A DNA stretch of 33,657 bases from a virus. Below the pieces are notes generated by a model. The model was not told where the DNA came from. It saw nothing but the letters and a program-made list of their open reading frames with translations, and did not search any database. Position numbers and translations under genes: made by a program. Below, in pieces: positions 22,840 to 31,057 of the stretch (position 1 is the stretch's first letter; the number at the start of each line of letters is the position of its first letter). The stretch covers positions 1 to 33,657 of IMG/VR virus record IMGVR_UViG_3300047325_000036; one strand, 5' to 3'.

Positions 22840-23771
22840 CCCAGGTCACCGTAACCCTTGGCGGATTCGTGTTCGCGGACTTCGAGGTCCCAGACAAGAT
22901 ACCGGCCGGCGGCGAGCAGATGCTCGCTATCCACAAGCTGATCGGCGGCCAGCGGGTCGTCGACAGTCTTGGCCGTGACGACCTGGCCTTGGAGTGGTCC
23001 GGTCGCTTCGTCGGGACGAATGCGCTGAGCCGTGCCCAGCAGCTCGACGCGATGCGGGTGGCAGGGGCGGCCATCGATCTGACTTGGTCGGAACTGTCCT
23101 ACAGCGTGGTCATCAAGCGCTTCGTCTTCGACTTCGAAGCCGACTACCTGATCCCGTATTCGATCACCTGCGAGGTGGTCTCTGATACGGCCAACCCGAG
23201 CGGCGACGGCTCCGGTGACAGCCTAGATGATCAGATGTCGGACGATATGGGCACGGCGTCAGACTTGGGCGACAGCATCGGTGACGCGACGCTCAGCGGT
23301 CAGTTGTCAGACCTGTCGGACGCGATCTCGACCGTGTCCAGCTTTACGAACGCACCGTCGGCTTTGATCGCGACCGTCCTAGCGCCGTTGGGCGCCGCGC
23401 AAACCCAGGTCAGTAGCCTCATCTCGACGGCCGAGGCGGTGACGTCCAGCGATCTTGGCGCCGCACCCTCGACCATTGCGGCCAATCTGCTTAGCCAATC
23501 CACTGCGGCGTCAGCGCTGCCCGACCTCTACGCGTGCGGGTCGGTGCTGAGCCGCATGGCGTCGAACATTGGCGCGGCAGGCCTGTCCGGGGCATCCCAG
23601 ACCATGGTCGGGGGCGACCTCTCCTTCGTCGCCGCGCAAGTCTATGGCGACGCCACCGGCTGGACAGCCATCGCGCGCGCCAACGGCCTGACCGACCCGG
23701 TGCTTGAGGGCATCAACACGATCACCGTGCCGCCGGTCTCCGATGGCGCTGATGGCGTGCTGATCCAGTGA
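22836..23771 (+). CDS. Baseplate hub-region protein with C-terminal LysM-like domain
   Basis: A 311-aa protein starting at TTG, overlapping the tape measure stop as TTGA. The N-terminal ~115 residues form a beta-rich unit (VTVTLGGFVFADFEVPDKIP, then LEWSGRFVG and VVIKRFVFDFEADYLIPYSI) typical of proteins between tape measure and hub. A Ser/Ala-rich middle follows. Residues about 256-299 read as a LysM fold: G-G-D-L-S-F-V-A, QVYGDATGWTAIARANGLTD and INTITVPP. In P2/Mu-like and PBSX systems such proteins link tube and hub, and LysM may touch peptidoglycan. Confidence 0.78.
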   Translation: MTQVTVTLGGFVFADFEVPDKIPAGGEQMLAIHKLIGGQRVVDSLGRDDLALEWSGRFVGTNALSRAQQLDAMRVAGAAIDLTWSELSYSVVIKRFVFDFEADYLIPYSITCEVVSDTANPSGDGSGDSLDDQMSDDMGTASDLGDSIGDATLSGQLSDLSDAISTVSSFTNAPSALIATVLAPLGAAQTQVSSLISTAEAVTSSDLGAAPSTIAANLLSQSTAASALPDLYACGSVLSRMASNIGAAGLSGASQTMVGGDLSFVAAQVYGDATGWTAIARANGLTDPVLEGINTITVPPVSDGADGVLIQ

Positions 23772-24859
23772 CGAGCACCAACACCGTTCCGGTCGTCTCA
23801 GCGTTGAGGCAACCGAGAACGATCGTCCAGGCCAATGGATCGGTCATCACCGGCGTCAAAAGCTGGGAGATCGAGGAGACAAACTTCCACGATCCCAGCA
23901 CTTTCCGGGTGTGTTTTGCCATTGGCGCCCTGCCGACGGCCAACGACGTGGACTGGTGGTCGACGCAGGACGATTTGACGATCGAGATTTTCCAGGGTGA
24001 GCCGTCCGACCCGACCGACTACTCGTCCAGCGACCTGACCAGCATCTTCACTGGCCGCGTTGATCAGCTGACGCCGCACTGGAAAGCGGGTGAACTGGAT
24101 ATCAGCGGGCGCGACCTGTCGTCACTTCTGGCGGACGTGAAGTCGGCGGCCAAGTACGTCAACATGACCGCCTCTGCGGTCGCCACGCAGCTCGCCGGAA
24201 CCGCTGGGCTGACCCCGGTTGTGACCTCGACGTCGACCAAGGTCGGCAAATACTACCAGATCGACCACGTCGACCTTCACGACGAGCGCACGCAATGGGA
24301 CGTGCTGACGTGGCTCGCCCGCGAAGAGCAGTTCGTCGTCTACGTGAAGGGCAAGGAGTTGCATTTCGAGCCGGCGCCGAGCGCCAGCCAGACGCCGTAT
24401 CTGATCCAGTACACGCCGGGGACGGACGATGGGCCAGCGCAGGGCAACTTCACCGACCTGTCAACCACGCGCGAACTGACGTTGGCCAAAGACATCAAAG
24501 TCACGGTCAAGTCGTGGAACGCAAAGAAGAAAACGGGATATTCGAAGTCGGCCGGCGGCGGGGGGTCGGGCGCTCAGGAGTACAGCTACACCATAGCTGG
24601 CCTTGACCCGGACCAAGCGCAGGCCCGGGCGACACAGATCCTGGCCGAGCTCTCCAAGCACGAGATGAAACTCAGATTCGAGGGGCCGGCTGACGAGACG
24701 CTGGCGATGACCGATGTGATCCAGCTCTCTGGCACCGGGACCGCCTTCGATCAGATCTACTATCCGAACACCATCAGCCGCAGCTTCGACGCCGAAGAAG
24801 GCTTTCGCTGGACGGTAGAAGCGAAAAACAAGTCCACCACCTCTGAGCCGGCGTTATGA
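23768..24859 (+). CDS. Baseplate hub protein, gpD/gp27-like (late control D family)
   Basis: A 363-aa hub protein that forms the platform for the tail spike. It begins at GTG in a GTGA overlap. Residues about 20-120 form the first beta domain (VITGVKSWEIEETNF; IEIFQGEPSDPTDY; SIFTGRVDQLTP; LDISGRDLSSLLADVKS). The central part (DERTQWDVLTWLAREEQFVV and KGKELHFEPAP) matches the gpD pattern. The C-terminus shows a Gly-rich loop then YSYTIAGLDPDQAQARATQI and EGPADETLAMTDVIQLSGTG. It precedes gpV by four overlapping bases, the usual order. Confidence 0.85.
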   Translation: MTSTNTVPVVSALRQPRTIVQANGSVITGVKSWEIEETNFHDPSTFRVCFAIGALPTANDVDWWSTQDDLTIEIFQGEPSDPTDYSSSDLTSIFTGRVDQLTPHWKAGELDISGRDLSSLLADVKSAAKYVNMTASAVATQLAGTAGLTPVVTSTSTKVGKYYQIDHVDLHDERTQWDVLTWLAREEQFVVYVKGKELHFEPAPSASQTPYLIQYTPGTDDGPAQGNFTDLSTTRELTLAKDIKVTVKSWNAKKKTGYSKSAGGGGSGAQEYSYTIAGLDPDQAQARATQILAELSKHEMKLRFEGPADETLAMTDVIQLSGTGTAFDQIYYPNTISRSFDAEEGFRWTVEAKNKSTTSEPAL

Positions 24860-25452
24860 GTGGTATGTCAGCGCTGAAAAGCGCCCATGCCCAGCTGGCG
24901 CAGATGGTGGCTGCGGGGCTGGCGGTGACGCGGCTCGGCACCGTCACCTCGTATGACCCGGCGACCTACTCGGCAAAGGTGATGATCCAGCCGAACGCCA
25001 CGGAGACCGGCTGGCTACCAATCGCGTCGGCGTGGGTCGGCAATCAGTGGGGCATGTACTGCCCGCCATCGCAGGGCGACCAGGTCAAGGTCGTCTTCCA
25101 GGAGGCCGATAGCCTCGTCGGCATCATCGACGGCTGCCTCTACAGCGACGTCGATCAGCCCCTGAGCGTCAATTCGGGCGAGTTCTGGCTGGTCCATCAG
25201 ACTGGCGCCTTCATCAAACTGACGAACGACGGCAAGCTTTCGATGCAAGACGCCGCGGCTTCGAGCCTGGTGTTCAACAACGACGGCACGGTCACACTGA
25301 CGGCGACGACCTTCAATATCGACGCCGACGTCAACATCACGGGCACGACCACGGGCTCGGACGACGGCGTCTTCAACAGCATCAGCGTCGATAATCACAC
25401 GCACGGCGGCGTCGAGCCGGGCGATGGCGACACGGACCCGCCAAACGGCTGA
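24856..25452 (+). CDS. Baseplate spike protein, gpV family
   Basis: A 198-aa membrane-piercing spike. The N-terminal OB-like part (LGTVTSYDPATYSAKVMIQP; GWLPIASAWVGNQWG; PPSQGDQVKVVFQEAD) is the gpV/Gp45 barrel. A repetitive beta stretch (about 105-180: SLVFNNDGTVTLTATTFNID and VNITGTTTG) forms the triple-stranded helix. The end has HTHGG at 181-185, the metal-binding HxH motif of spike apices that hold an iron ion, followed by EPGDGDTDPP. It overlaps gpD by four bases and ends 15 bases before the next gene, which has a very strong GGAGGTGA. Confidence 0.88.
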   Translation: MSGMSALKSAHAQLAQMVAAGLAVTRLGTVTSYDPATYSAKVMIQPNATETGWLPIASAWVGNQWGMYCPPSQGDQVKVVFQEADSLVGIIDGCLYSDVDQPLSVNSGEFWLVHQTGAFIKLTNDGKLSMQDAAASSLVFNNDGTVTLTATTFNIDADVNITGTTTGSDDGVFNSISVDNHTHGGVEPGDGDTDPPNG

Positions 25453-25467
25453 CGGAGGTGAGGGCGC

Positions 25468-25842
25468 ATGTCGCAACTGCTCGACGTCGGTCATGTCTTT
25501 GGCTCCGACTTGCAACTGAGCAACACGGGCGATCTGGCCAGGGTCTCGGCAGTGACGCGCAGCACCCAGCGCATCCTGCGGCGGCTCCTGACCAACTTGG
25601 CCGAGTACATCTTCCACTTGGCCTACGGCGCCAGCGTTCCGAAGTACGTCGGCGCGATCCTCAACCTCGCCGAGATCAAGGCCAACATCATCGGTCAGAT
25701 GAAGCTCGAGCAGTCGGTGATCCAAAACCCGACGCCGACTGTGACCCTGACGCCGATCGCCAACGGCGTCTCGGTTTACGTCAGCTACCTCGTCGCGCCC
25801 GATCGCCAGCCTGCAGCTCTCTCATTTGACGTGAACATCTAA
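25468..25842 (+). CDS. Baseplate wedge protein, gp25/GPW-like
   Basis: A 124-aa protein placed between spike and gpJ, as gpW of P2 and gp25-like wedge proteins are. The sequence DLQLSNTGDLARVSAVTRST, then QRILRRLLTNLAEYIFHLAY and GASVPKYVG agrees with the family (the helix after 'xxT' and a G-x-x-P turn). A GGAGGTGA ribosome-binding sequence is immediately upstream. Its stop overlaps the next ATG by one base (taATG). The protein holds the baseplate to the sheath. Confidence 0.8.
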   Translation: MSQLLDVGHVFGSDLQLSNTGDLARVSAVTRSTQRILRRLLTNLAEYIFHLAYGASVPKYVGAILNLAEIKANIIGQMKLEQSVIQNPTPTVTLTPIANGVSVYVSYLVAPDRQPAALSFDVNI

Positions 25843-26975
25843 TGGCGCAGCTTCCGACGCAGACCTTCACCGCCCTGGTCCGCGGCCAGGTCGCGGCGAT
25901 CCAGGGCGCGGCCTCCGGACTGATCGACTTCACCATCGGCTCGATCCTTCGGGCGGTCGTGGAATCGGTCTCGCAGGTCGTGCTCTGGCTCCAGGGCCTG
26001 ATCATCCAGCTGCTGACCGTCACCCGGCTGGCGACCTCGACCGGCACAGACGTCGATACCTGGGGGACGGACTTCGATCTGCCGCGCCTGCCGGCGGCCA
26101 CGGCGACGACCGAGGAGACCTTTGGGCGCTTCAGCGCCACGCAACAGGCCGTCGTGCCGATCGGATCCAGCGTCGAGACCGCTGACGGCTCGCAGCAGTA
26201 CGTCGTCATCATCGACTACACCAACCGGGCCTACAGCAATCCGCTGGGCGGCTACGTCCTGCCGATCGGGACACTGAGCATCAACTGCCCTGTGCAGGCG
26301 TCAGTCGCCGGCTCGGGTGGCAACTGTGTGCCTGGCGCGATCAACACCATCACCTCGTCGATCCCGGGCGTGGACTTCTGCACCAACGCTGCAGCGGTCG
26401 AAAACGGCCAGGATGCCGAGACTGACGCGGCCTACAAGATTCGCTTCATCGCCTGGATCAACAGCCTGTCGCGAGCCGTGAAGGCTGCGATCAATCTGGC
26501 GGTCATCTCGACGCAGTTGAACGTGACGTGCTCGCTCGTCGAGAACATGGCGTACAACGGCAACCCACAGCCCGGGTTCTTTTATGTCGTCGCCAACGAC
26601 GGCACCGGAAACCCGCCACAGTCGCTACTGAACGCGATCGGGCAGGCTGTCGAATCCGTCCGCGGTTTCACGATCACCTACGCGATCTTCCCGCCGGTGA
26701 TCATCCCGGCCACGGTCAGCATGTCGATCACGGTTGGGATCGGTTTCGACGTCACCACAACGATCACAGCGGTTGAGAACGCGATCAGCGTCTACATGGC
26801 GCAATTGAACCTTGGGCAGGCAATGCCTTGGTCTCGGTTGGCCCAACTCGCCTATGACGCCAGCCCTGGTGTCCTGGATGTGCTGAACATCCGTCTCAAC
26901 GGTGCTCAGGCCGATATCGCGCCCACCAATCAGCAAGTGATCGAACTGACTTCGATCTCGGTCGTATCGACATGA
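25842..26975 (+). CDS. Baseplate wedge protein, gpJ family
   Basis: A 377-aa baseplate J-like protein. The N-terminal helical segment (IDFTIGSILRAVVESVSQVV) and STGTDVDTWGTDFDLPRLPA match the opening of Mu gp47/P2 gpJ proteins. A central motif region follows (GQDAETDAAYKIRFIAWINS, then LSRAVKAAINLAV). The C-terminus has the VENAISVYMAQLNLGQAMPW and ASPGVLDVLNIRLNG patterns. It forms the wedge that triggers contraction. It begins on the stop of the gp25-like gene and overlaps gpI by four bases (ATGA). Confidence 0.88.
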   Translation: MAQLPTQTFTALVRGQVAAIQGAASGLIDFTIGSILRAVVESVSQVVLWLQGLIIQLLTVTRLATSTGTDVDTWGTDFDLPRLPAATATTEETFGRFSATQQAVVPIGSSVETADGSQQYVVIIDYTNRAYSNPLGGYVLPIGTLSINCPVQASVAGSGGNCVPGAINTITSSIPGVDFCTNAAAVENGQDAETDAAYKIRFIAWINSLSRAVKAAINLAVISTQLNVTCSLVENMAYNGNPQPGFFYVVANDGTGNPPQSLLNAIGQAVESVRGFTITYAIFPPVIIPATVSMSITVGIGFDVTTTITAVENAISVYMAQLNLGQAMPWSRLAQLAYDASPGVLDVLNIRLNGAQADIAPTNQQVIELTSISVVST

Positions 26976-27727
26976 CGGGCGACCAAACGGACGTCTTCAA
27001 ACGGCTGAAGTCCTATCTGCCGCCCTGGTTCGGCGCCGGGCCGACGCCGGTCCTGGACAGCCTGATCGGCGGCATCGCCTGGGCCTTGGCCGGGGTCTAC
27101 GCCTTCTACGCCTACGCCAAGCTTCAGACGCGCATCCGGACGGCGACTGGCTTTTGGCTCGACATGATCGCGGCCGACTACTTCGGCACCGCGATCGTGC
27201 GCAAGCCGGGCCAGCTGGACCCATCGTTTCGGGCCTACATCATCGCCAACCTGCTGCGTCCGAGGGCGACGCGGCCGTCTATGCAGTCCTTGCTGCTGGC
27301 CATCACCGGACAAGAGCCGATCTTGTTCGAGCCAAACCGACCCTATGACACGGGTGCGTTCCACTCACCGACCTCGGTGGGCTATTTTCGGGAGGCGCGC
27401 TACGGCTCGCTAGCCGTTCCGTTCACCGCGATGATCACCGCCTACCGACCGCTCGCAGAGGGCGGACTGGCCGGCGCGGGCTTCTACAACGCCCCGAGGA
27501 CGACGGCATTCCACAACCCTTTGTCGCCTTCGTATTTCAACGACTTGTCGCTCGACACCGTCTTTGTCGATGACGCCGACATCTACGCCGCCATCGAGGC
27601 CAACAAGGTCGCCGGCACCATCTGCTGGGTCGCGCTAACCGCGCCGCCGGCGCCGCCCCCGACCCTGGTCGGTGGCCAGCTTGATTTCTCGGACGCCAAC
27701 AACAGCGCGCTCCTGGCCACGGTCTGA
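26972..27727 (+). CDS. Baseplate/tail protein, gpI-like
   Basis: A 251-aa protein after gpJ, where P2-like phages place gpI, which joins wedge and fibres. It starts with FKRLKSYLPPWFG and TPVLDSLIGGIAWALAGVYA, followed by RTATGFWLDMIAADYFG and FRAYIIANLLRPRATRPSMQ: the pattern of this family (helical N-terminus, then 'D-x-x-G' turn). The C-terminal ~140 residues are less conserved, with SPSYFNDLSLDTVFVDDAD and a Pro-rich stretch. Function follows from order and pattern; I rate it fairly certain. Confidence 0.72.
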   Translation: MTGDQTDVFKRLKSYLPPWFGAGPTPVLDSLIGGIAWALAGVYAFYAYAKLQTRIRTATGFWLDMIAADYFGTAIVRKPGQLDPSFRAYIIANLLRPRATRPSMQSLLLAITGQEPILFEPNRPYDTGAFHSPTSVGYFREARYGSLAVPFTAMITAYRPLAEGGLAGAGFYNAPRTTAFHNPLSPSYFNDLSLDTVFVDDADIYAAIEANKVAGTICWVALTAPPAPPPTLVGGQLDFSDANNSALLATV

Positions 27728-27759
27728 CCGCGCGTCCGTCTACTGCTCAAGGATAGTCC

Positions 27760-29793
27760 ATGGACCGACCGTTCGCCTATATCGGCGCGAGCATCTATGA
27801 GTGGCAGACGTCCGCTGGGGCGCAAGCCGCCATGGTGGGCTTGGGCAAACTTGCGCAAGCGGCGCTGGGCCCGTCGACGCAGGTCAATGGCCTGCCGTGC
27901 ACACCGACGTCGCCCGCCTCACTGCAAGTGCAAGTCGGCCCAGGCGAGATCTATCAAATCGCCCCCCTCGAAGCGACGGCGTTCGGCACGCTGCCGGCCG
28001 ACCTATCCGACACGCTGATCAAGCAGGGCGTCAACCTTCCAACGACACTGCTGGTCTGCGCGCCGCCGGCAACGGCTGGCCAGTCGATCAACTACCTGAT
28101 CGAGGCCCAGTATCAGGACGAGGACGTCTCGATCGACCCGACCACGGGCAATCAGAACATCGTCCTAGCCTTCTACAACGCCAGCAATCCGACGGTGCCG
28201 TGGAGCGGCCCCAACAACACCGGGCAGACCTCCAACACATTCCGCAAGGGCATCGTCGCCCTGCAGGCCAAGGCCGGCACCGCAGCGACCACAGGTTCTC
28301 AGGTCACACCGACGGCCGACGCCGGCTGGGTCGGGCTCTACGTCGTCACCGTGGCGAACGGCCAAACCACGATCGGCTCCGGCAACATCGCCCTTGCGGG
28401 TGGTGCGCCGTTCATCACCGAAAACCTGCCGGTCAAGATCAGCCAGGCGACCGGCGACGCACGGTATATGCAGATCGGCAGCGGGCAGGGCGGCGCGGCG
28501 AATTACTGTGTCGCCTCCGGCGGCCCCAACGCCTTCACCGCGGCGCTCTCGCCGGTTCCCTCGGCCCTGACAGAGGGCATGCGGGTCTGGGTGCTCTTTC
28601 CGAGCACGAACACCGCGGCCGGCCCGACGCTGAACCTGAACGCGACGGGCGTCGCCGAAATCTTCGAAGCCGATGGTTTGACGCCCGTCCCGATCGGCCA
28701 ACTGCCGCTCAACGCCGAACTGCTCTATCACGCGGCCGGTGGCGGCTCATGGGCGCTTCTGAGCGCTGCGCCGGTCACCGGGGCTGTCTCCAGCTTCAAC
28801 ACCCGCGCCGGCGCCGTCACACTGACCTCTGGCGATGTCACGACCGCCCTTGGCTTTACACCGCTGGATCGGGCCGGATCCGCCGCCGCCACGGCCAAGA
28901 TCACCTTCTTCACTTCGACGACCGCGTCGGCAGCGATCAATATCCCGCAAGGCGCTGTGCCTGGAACACCGGTCAACGGCGACCTCTGGACGACTTCGTC
29001 TGGCGTCTTCGCGCGCATCGCCGGCACCACCCAACAGCTCGCCACGACCACGGGCGCGGTTTCATCGTTCAACACGCGCACTGGCGCGGTGACGCTGAGC
29101 GGTTCGGACGTCAGCACGGCGCTCGGCTTTACCCCGCTCAGCCCCGCCGGCGGCGCGGCAGCTACGATGACTGGCGTCTTCAACACGGTCGCTTCGGCGG
29201 TTGGTGGGGCTGGCCTGAACATCCCGCCTGGAACGGCCCCGACAACCCCGAACAACGGCGACTTCTGGTCGACGTCGAGCGGCTTCTTCGGGCGGGTTGC
29301 GGGCGGCACGGTGCAGTTCCTCACCTCGGCCGGAACCACGACCGTTGGCGACTTCGCCGTGTGGAACAACACGACCGGGACGGCCCTGAAGGACGTCTCG
29401 GCGGCCACGGCCGCTCAGGTTTGCGCGGGTAACGACAACGGCTCACCGCTGACGTCCAACAGCCTGGCGCTGGCCGGCGCCGAGCTCGTCCTGACGGATG
29501 GGGCGACCGTCACCTGGAACATGGCGCAAGGCTTCAACGCCAACCTCACCCTTGGCGGCAACCGCACCATCACGGCTCCGACCAACCCCATTGCTGGCCG
29601 CACCTACTTCCTGCGCATCATCCAGCCGGCCAGCGGCGGTCCCTTCGCCCCTGTTCTGCCGGTGAACTTTAACTTCATGGGCGCCGGAAACCCGACCTTC
29701 AGCACCACACCGAACAAGTTCGACGCCATCGCGCTCTATTGCTACGACGCCGTGACCCCGAACTTCGTCGCCTCGTTCATCCGAGGCACCTGA
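27760..29793 (+). CDS. Tail fibre protein with tandem shaft repeats
   Basis: A 677-aa protein that follows gpI and precedes the SPRY protein. An N-terminal attachment-type domain (about 1-230) includes SLQVQVGPGEIYQIAPLEAT and IDPTTGNQNIVLAFYNASNP. A linker contains GDARYMQIGSGQGG. Two tandem repeats (about residues 341-527) start with GAVSSFNTR-[AT]-GAVTL and contain ALGFTPL and NGD-[LF]-W-[TS]-TSSG, a standard fibre-shaft repeat. The end (VTWNMAQGFNANLTLGGNRT, ITAPTNPIAG, YFLRIIQPASGG) resembles the beta-rich tip seen at fibre ends. An AAGGAT sequence lies upstream. It probably carries host specificity or holds the receptor-binding partner. Confidence 0.82.
   Translation: MDRPFAYIGASIYEWQTSAGAQAAMVGLGKLAQAALGPSTQVNGLPCTPTSPASLQVQVGPGEIYQIAPLEATAFGTLPADLSDTLIKQGVNLPTTLLVCAPPATAGQSINYLIEAQYQDEDVSIDPTTGNQNIVLAFYNASNPTVPWSGPNNTGQTSNTFRKGIVALQAKAGTAATTGSQVTPTADAGWVGLYVVTVANGQTTIGSGNIALAGGAPFITENLPVKISQATGDARYMQIGSGQGGAANYCVASGGPNAFTAALSPVPSALTEGMRVWVLFPSTNTAAGPTLNLNATGVAEIFEADGLTPVPIGQLPLNAELLYHAAGGGSWALLSAAPVTGAVSSFNTRAGAVTLTSGDVTTALGFTPLDRAGSAAATAKITFFTSTTASAAINIPQGAVPGTPVNGDLWTTSSGVFARIAGTTQQLATTTGAVSSFNTRTGAVTLSGSDVSTALGFTPLSPAGGAAATMTGVFNTVASAVGGAGLNIPPGTAPTTPNNGDFWSTSSGFFGRVAGGTVQFLTSAGTTTVGDFAVWNNTTGTALKDVSAATAAQVCAGNDNGSPLTSNSLALAGAELVLTDGATVTWNMAQGFNANLTLGGNRTITAPTNPIAGRTYFLRIIQPASGGPFAPVLPVNFNFMGAGNPTFSTTPNKFDAIALYCYDAVTPNFVASFIRGT
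28780..29340 (+). repeat. Two tandem ~91-codon repeats in the tail fibre gene
   Basis: Unit one spans 28780-29052 and unit two about 29053-29340. Both begin with the codons for GAVSSFNTR and share ALGFTPL and the NGD-W-TSSG segment, with about half the remaining residues different. The units probably arose by duplication and then diverged. They would lengthen the fibre shaft. Confidence 0.75.
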
Positions 29794-30485
29794 TGTCGAT
29801 GTTTCCCTTTCCGAGCGCCATGCTGCTCGGAGGCCAGCCGCTCGTCACGGCCTGGAACGCATCAAACCCACAGGGCTACGCGACGGTCAGCGGCGCTATC
29901 GCGACGGCCACCTATGTCAACCCGTCGTCTTCCTCCACCGGCCAGATGGCGTCCGCGACGATCGGAACGCGCCGCAAGTCGAGCGGCAAGTGGTATTTCG
30001 AGGTCACGCTGGCTGGAGCAGCGGCGACCGCCGTTGGCCAGCAAGTCGGCATCCAGCCACAGATCAACACCAATGCCAGCGACATCTATCACGTCGGGGG
30101 CATTGGAGCCGGCATCGGCATCGGCAGTCAGATTAACGCCGCCCCAGCTTCTGGGCAGGTGCTTTGCGACGACCTCAATTATAACTTCAACGGGTTCCCG
30201 CGTTTTTCTTCCGGTAGCACTATCTCTGTCGCCGTTGACCTTGATAACTTGCTGATATGGTTCGGCGTCAATGGCCAGTTCTATGGTTGGAACCCGTTTG
30301 CCTACGGGCGCCCGGCGGGTGATCCGACCTCAGGAACCTACGGCATCACGATCCCGCCAGCGTCCTACTACCCGGCCTATCAGAGCGTGGCCCAGGGCAC
30401 CGGCACCTACAGCCAGACCGCGACCCTGAACACGAAGGGCGGCTTCAAATACACGCCGCCGCCAGGCTTCGCCCCCTGGGGCTAA
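29793..30485 (+). CDS. SPRY-domain tail-associated protein
   Basis: A 230-aa protein starting at ATG 29793, overlapping the fibre stop by one base. Residues about 60-228 match a SPRY (B30.2-like) fold: SSGKWYFEVTLAG (63-75), VGIQPQ, GIGIGSQIN, VAVDLDNLLIWFGVNGQFYG (146-165), YYPAYQS and GGFKYTPPPGFAPW (216-229). SPRY domains bind proteins through surface loops and are best known in eukaryotes, though bacterial and phage versions exist. Next to the fibre, it may be an accessory receptor-binding or host-protein-binding factor. No signal peptide is visible. Confidence 0.72.
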   Translation: MSMFPFPSAMLLGGQPLVTAWNASNPQGYATVSGAIATATYVNPSSSSTGQMASATIGTRRKSSGKWYFEVTLAGAAATAVGQQVGIQPQINTNASDIYHVGGIGAGIGIGSQINAAPASGQVLCDDLNYNFNGFPRFSSGSTISVAVDLDNLLIWFGVNGQFYGWNPFAYGRPAGDPTSGTYGITIPPASYYPAYQSVAQGTGTYSQTATLNTKGGFKYTPPPGFAPWG

Positions 30486-30517
30486 GGCCCGCTGCCTGCT
30501 GCAATTCGGAGAACCAC

Positions 30518-31057
30518 ATGCGCGCACGCCTGTTGCTGGCCGCCCTCTGGGTTGCCTGCCTCTTCTCTGCGTCTGGCGCCCTGGCGCAGGACTATGTCGT
30601 CAAAGACGGCAATGGCTCGCCCCAGGTCATGTGCTCGGTCATCGTCGGCGGCGTCCAGTATCCGTGCCACCTGAGTTATTTCCTCCACTCAGGAAGCCCT
30701 GTCGCCGGCGCCGCCGATGCGTCGGGCAATCAAAATGTGAACGTGCTGACCGTCCCGCCCCCGGTGGCCCTGACGACGACGAACGTCTCATCGACCATCA
30801 CCAGCGGCGGCTCGTTCCAGTCGGTGATCGCAGCGCTCAACACGCGCGCGGGTTGTCTGATTGAGAACCCGACGACCGCGACCGAGCCGCTCTACGTCTA
30901 CTTCGGCGCCAACAGCTCGGCGACGGCGGCCACTTCGATTTCCTTGGCCCCAGGCGGGGTTACCAGCTGCGCGTCAGGTTCCGGCGGCGTTCTGACCGAC
31001 AATGTGTCGCTCGAAGCCGCAACGACCGGCCATGCCTTTGTGGCGATGAAACAATGA
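30518..31057 (+). CDS. Exported Cys-containing protein next to the tail fibre
   Basis: A 179-aa protein with a classical Sec signal peptide: Arg2/Arg4, hydrophobic LLLAALWVACLFSA, and cleavage after ALA (about residue 23). The mature part has Cys in QVMCSVIVGG, QYPCHLSY, RAGCLIEN and TSCASGSGG, which could form disulfides in the periplasm. C-terminal ~100 residues are beta-like (PLYVYFGANSSATAATSISL). A CGGAGAA sequence lies upstream. It overlaps the next gene as ATGA. An exported protein here could act in adhesion, fibre assembly or modification of the host envelope. Family not recognised. Confidence 0.7.
   Translation: MRARLLLAALWVACLFSASGALAQDYVVKDGNGSPQVMCSVIVGGVQYPCHLSYFLHSGSPVAGAADASGNQNVNVLTVPPPVALTTTNVSSTITSGGSFQSVIAALNTRAGCLIENPTTATEPLYVYFGANSSATAATSISLAPGGVTSCASGSGGVLTDNVSLEAATTGHAFVAMKQ

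Noticed and set aside
27801-29432. Long open frame of 543 codons on the + strand overlapping the tail fibre gene
   Set aside because: It is rich in Arg, His and Gln with no fold-like pattern, typical of an out-of-frame reading of GC-rich coding DNA; the fibre frame has clear repeats and a ribosome-binding site.
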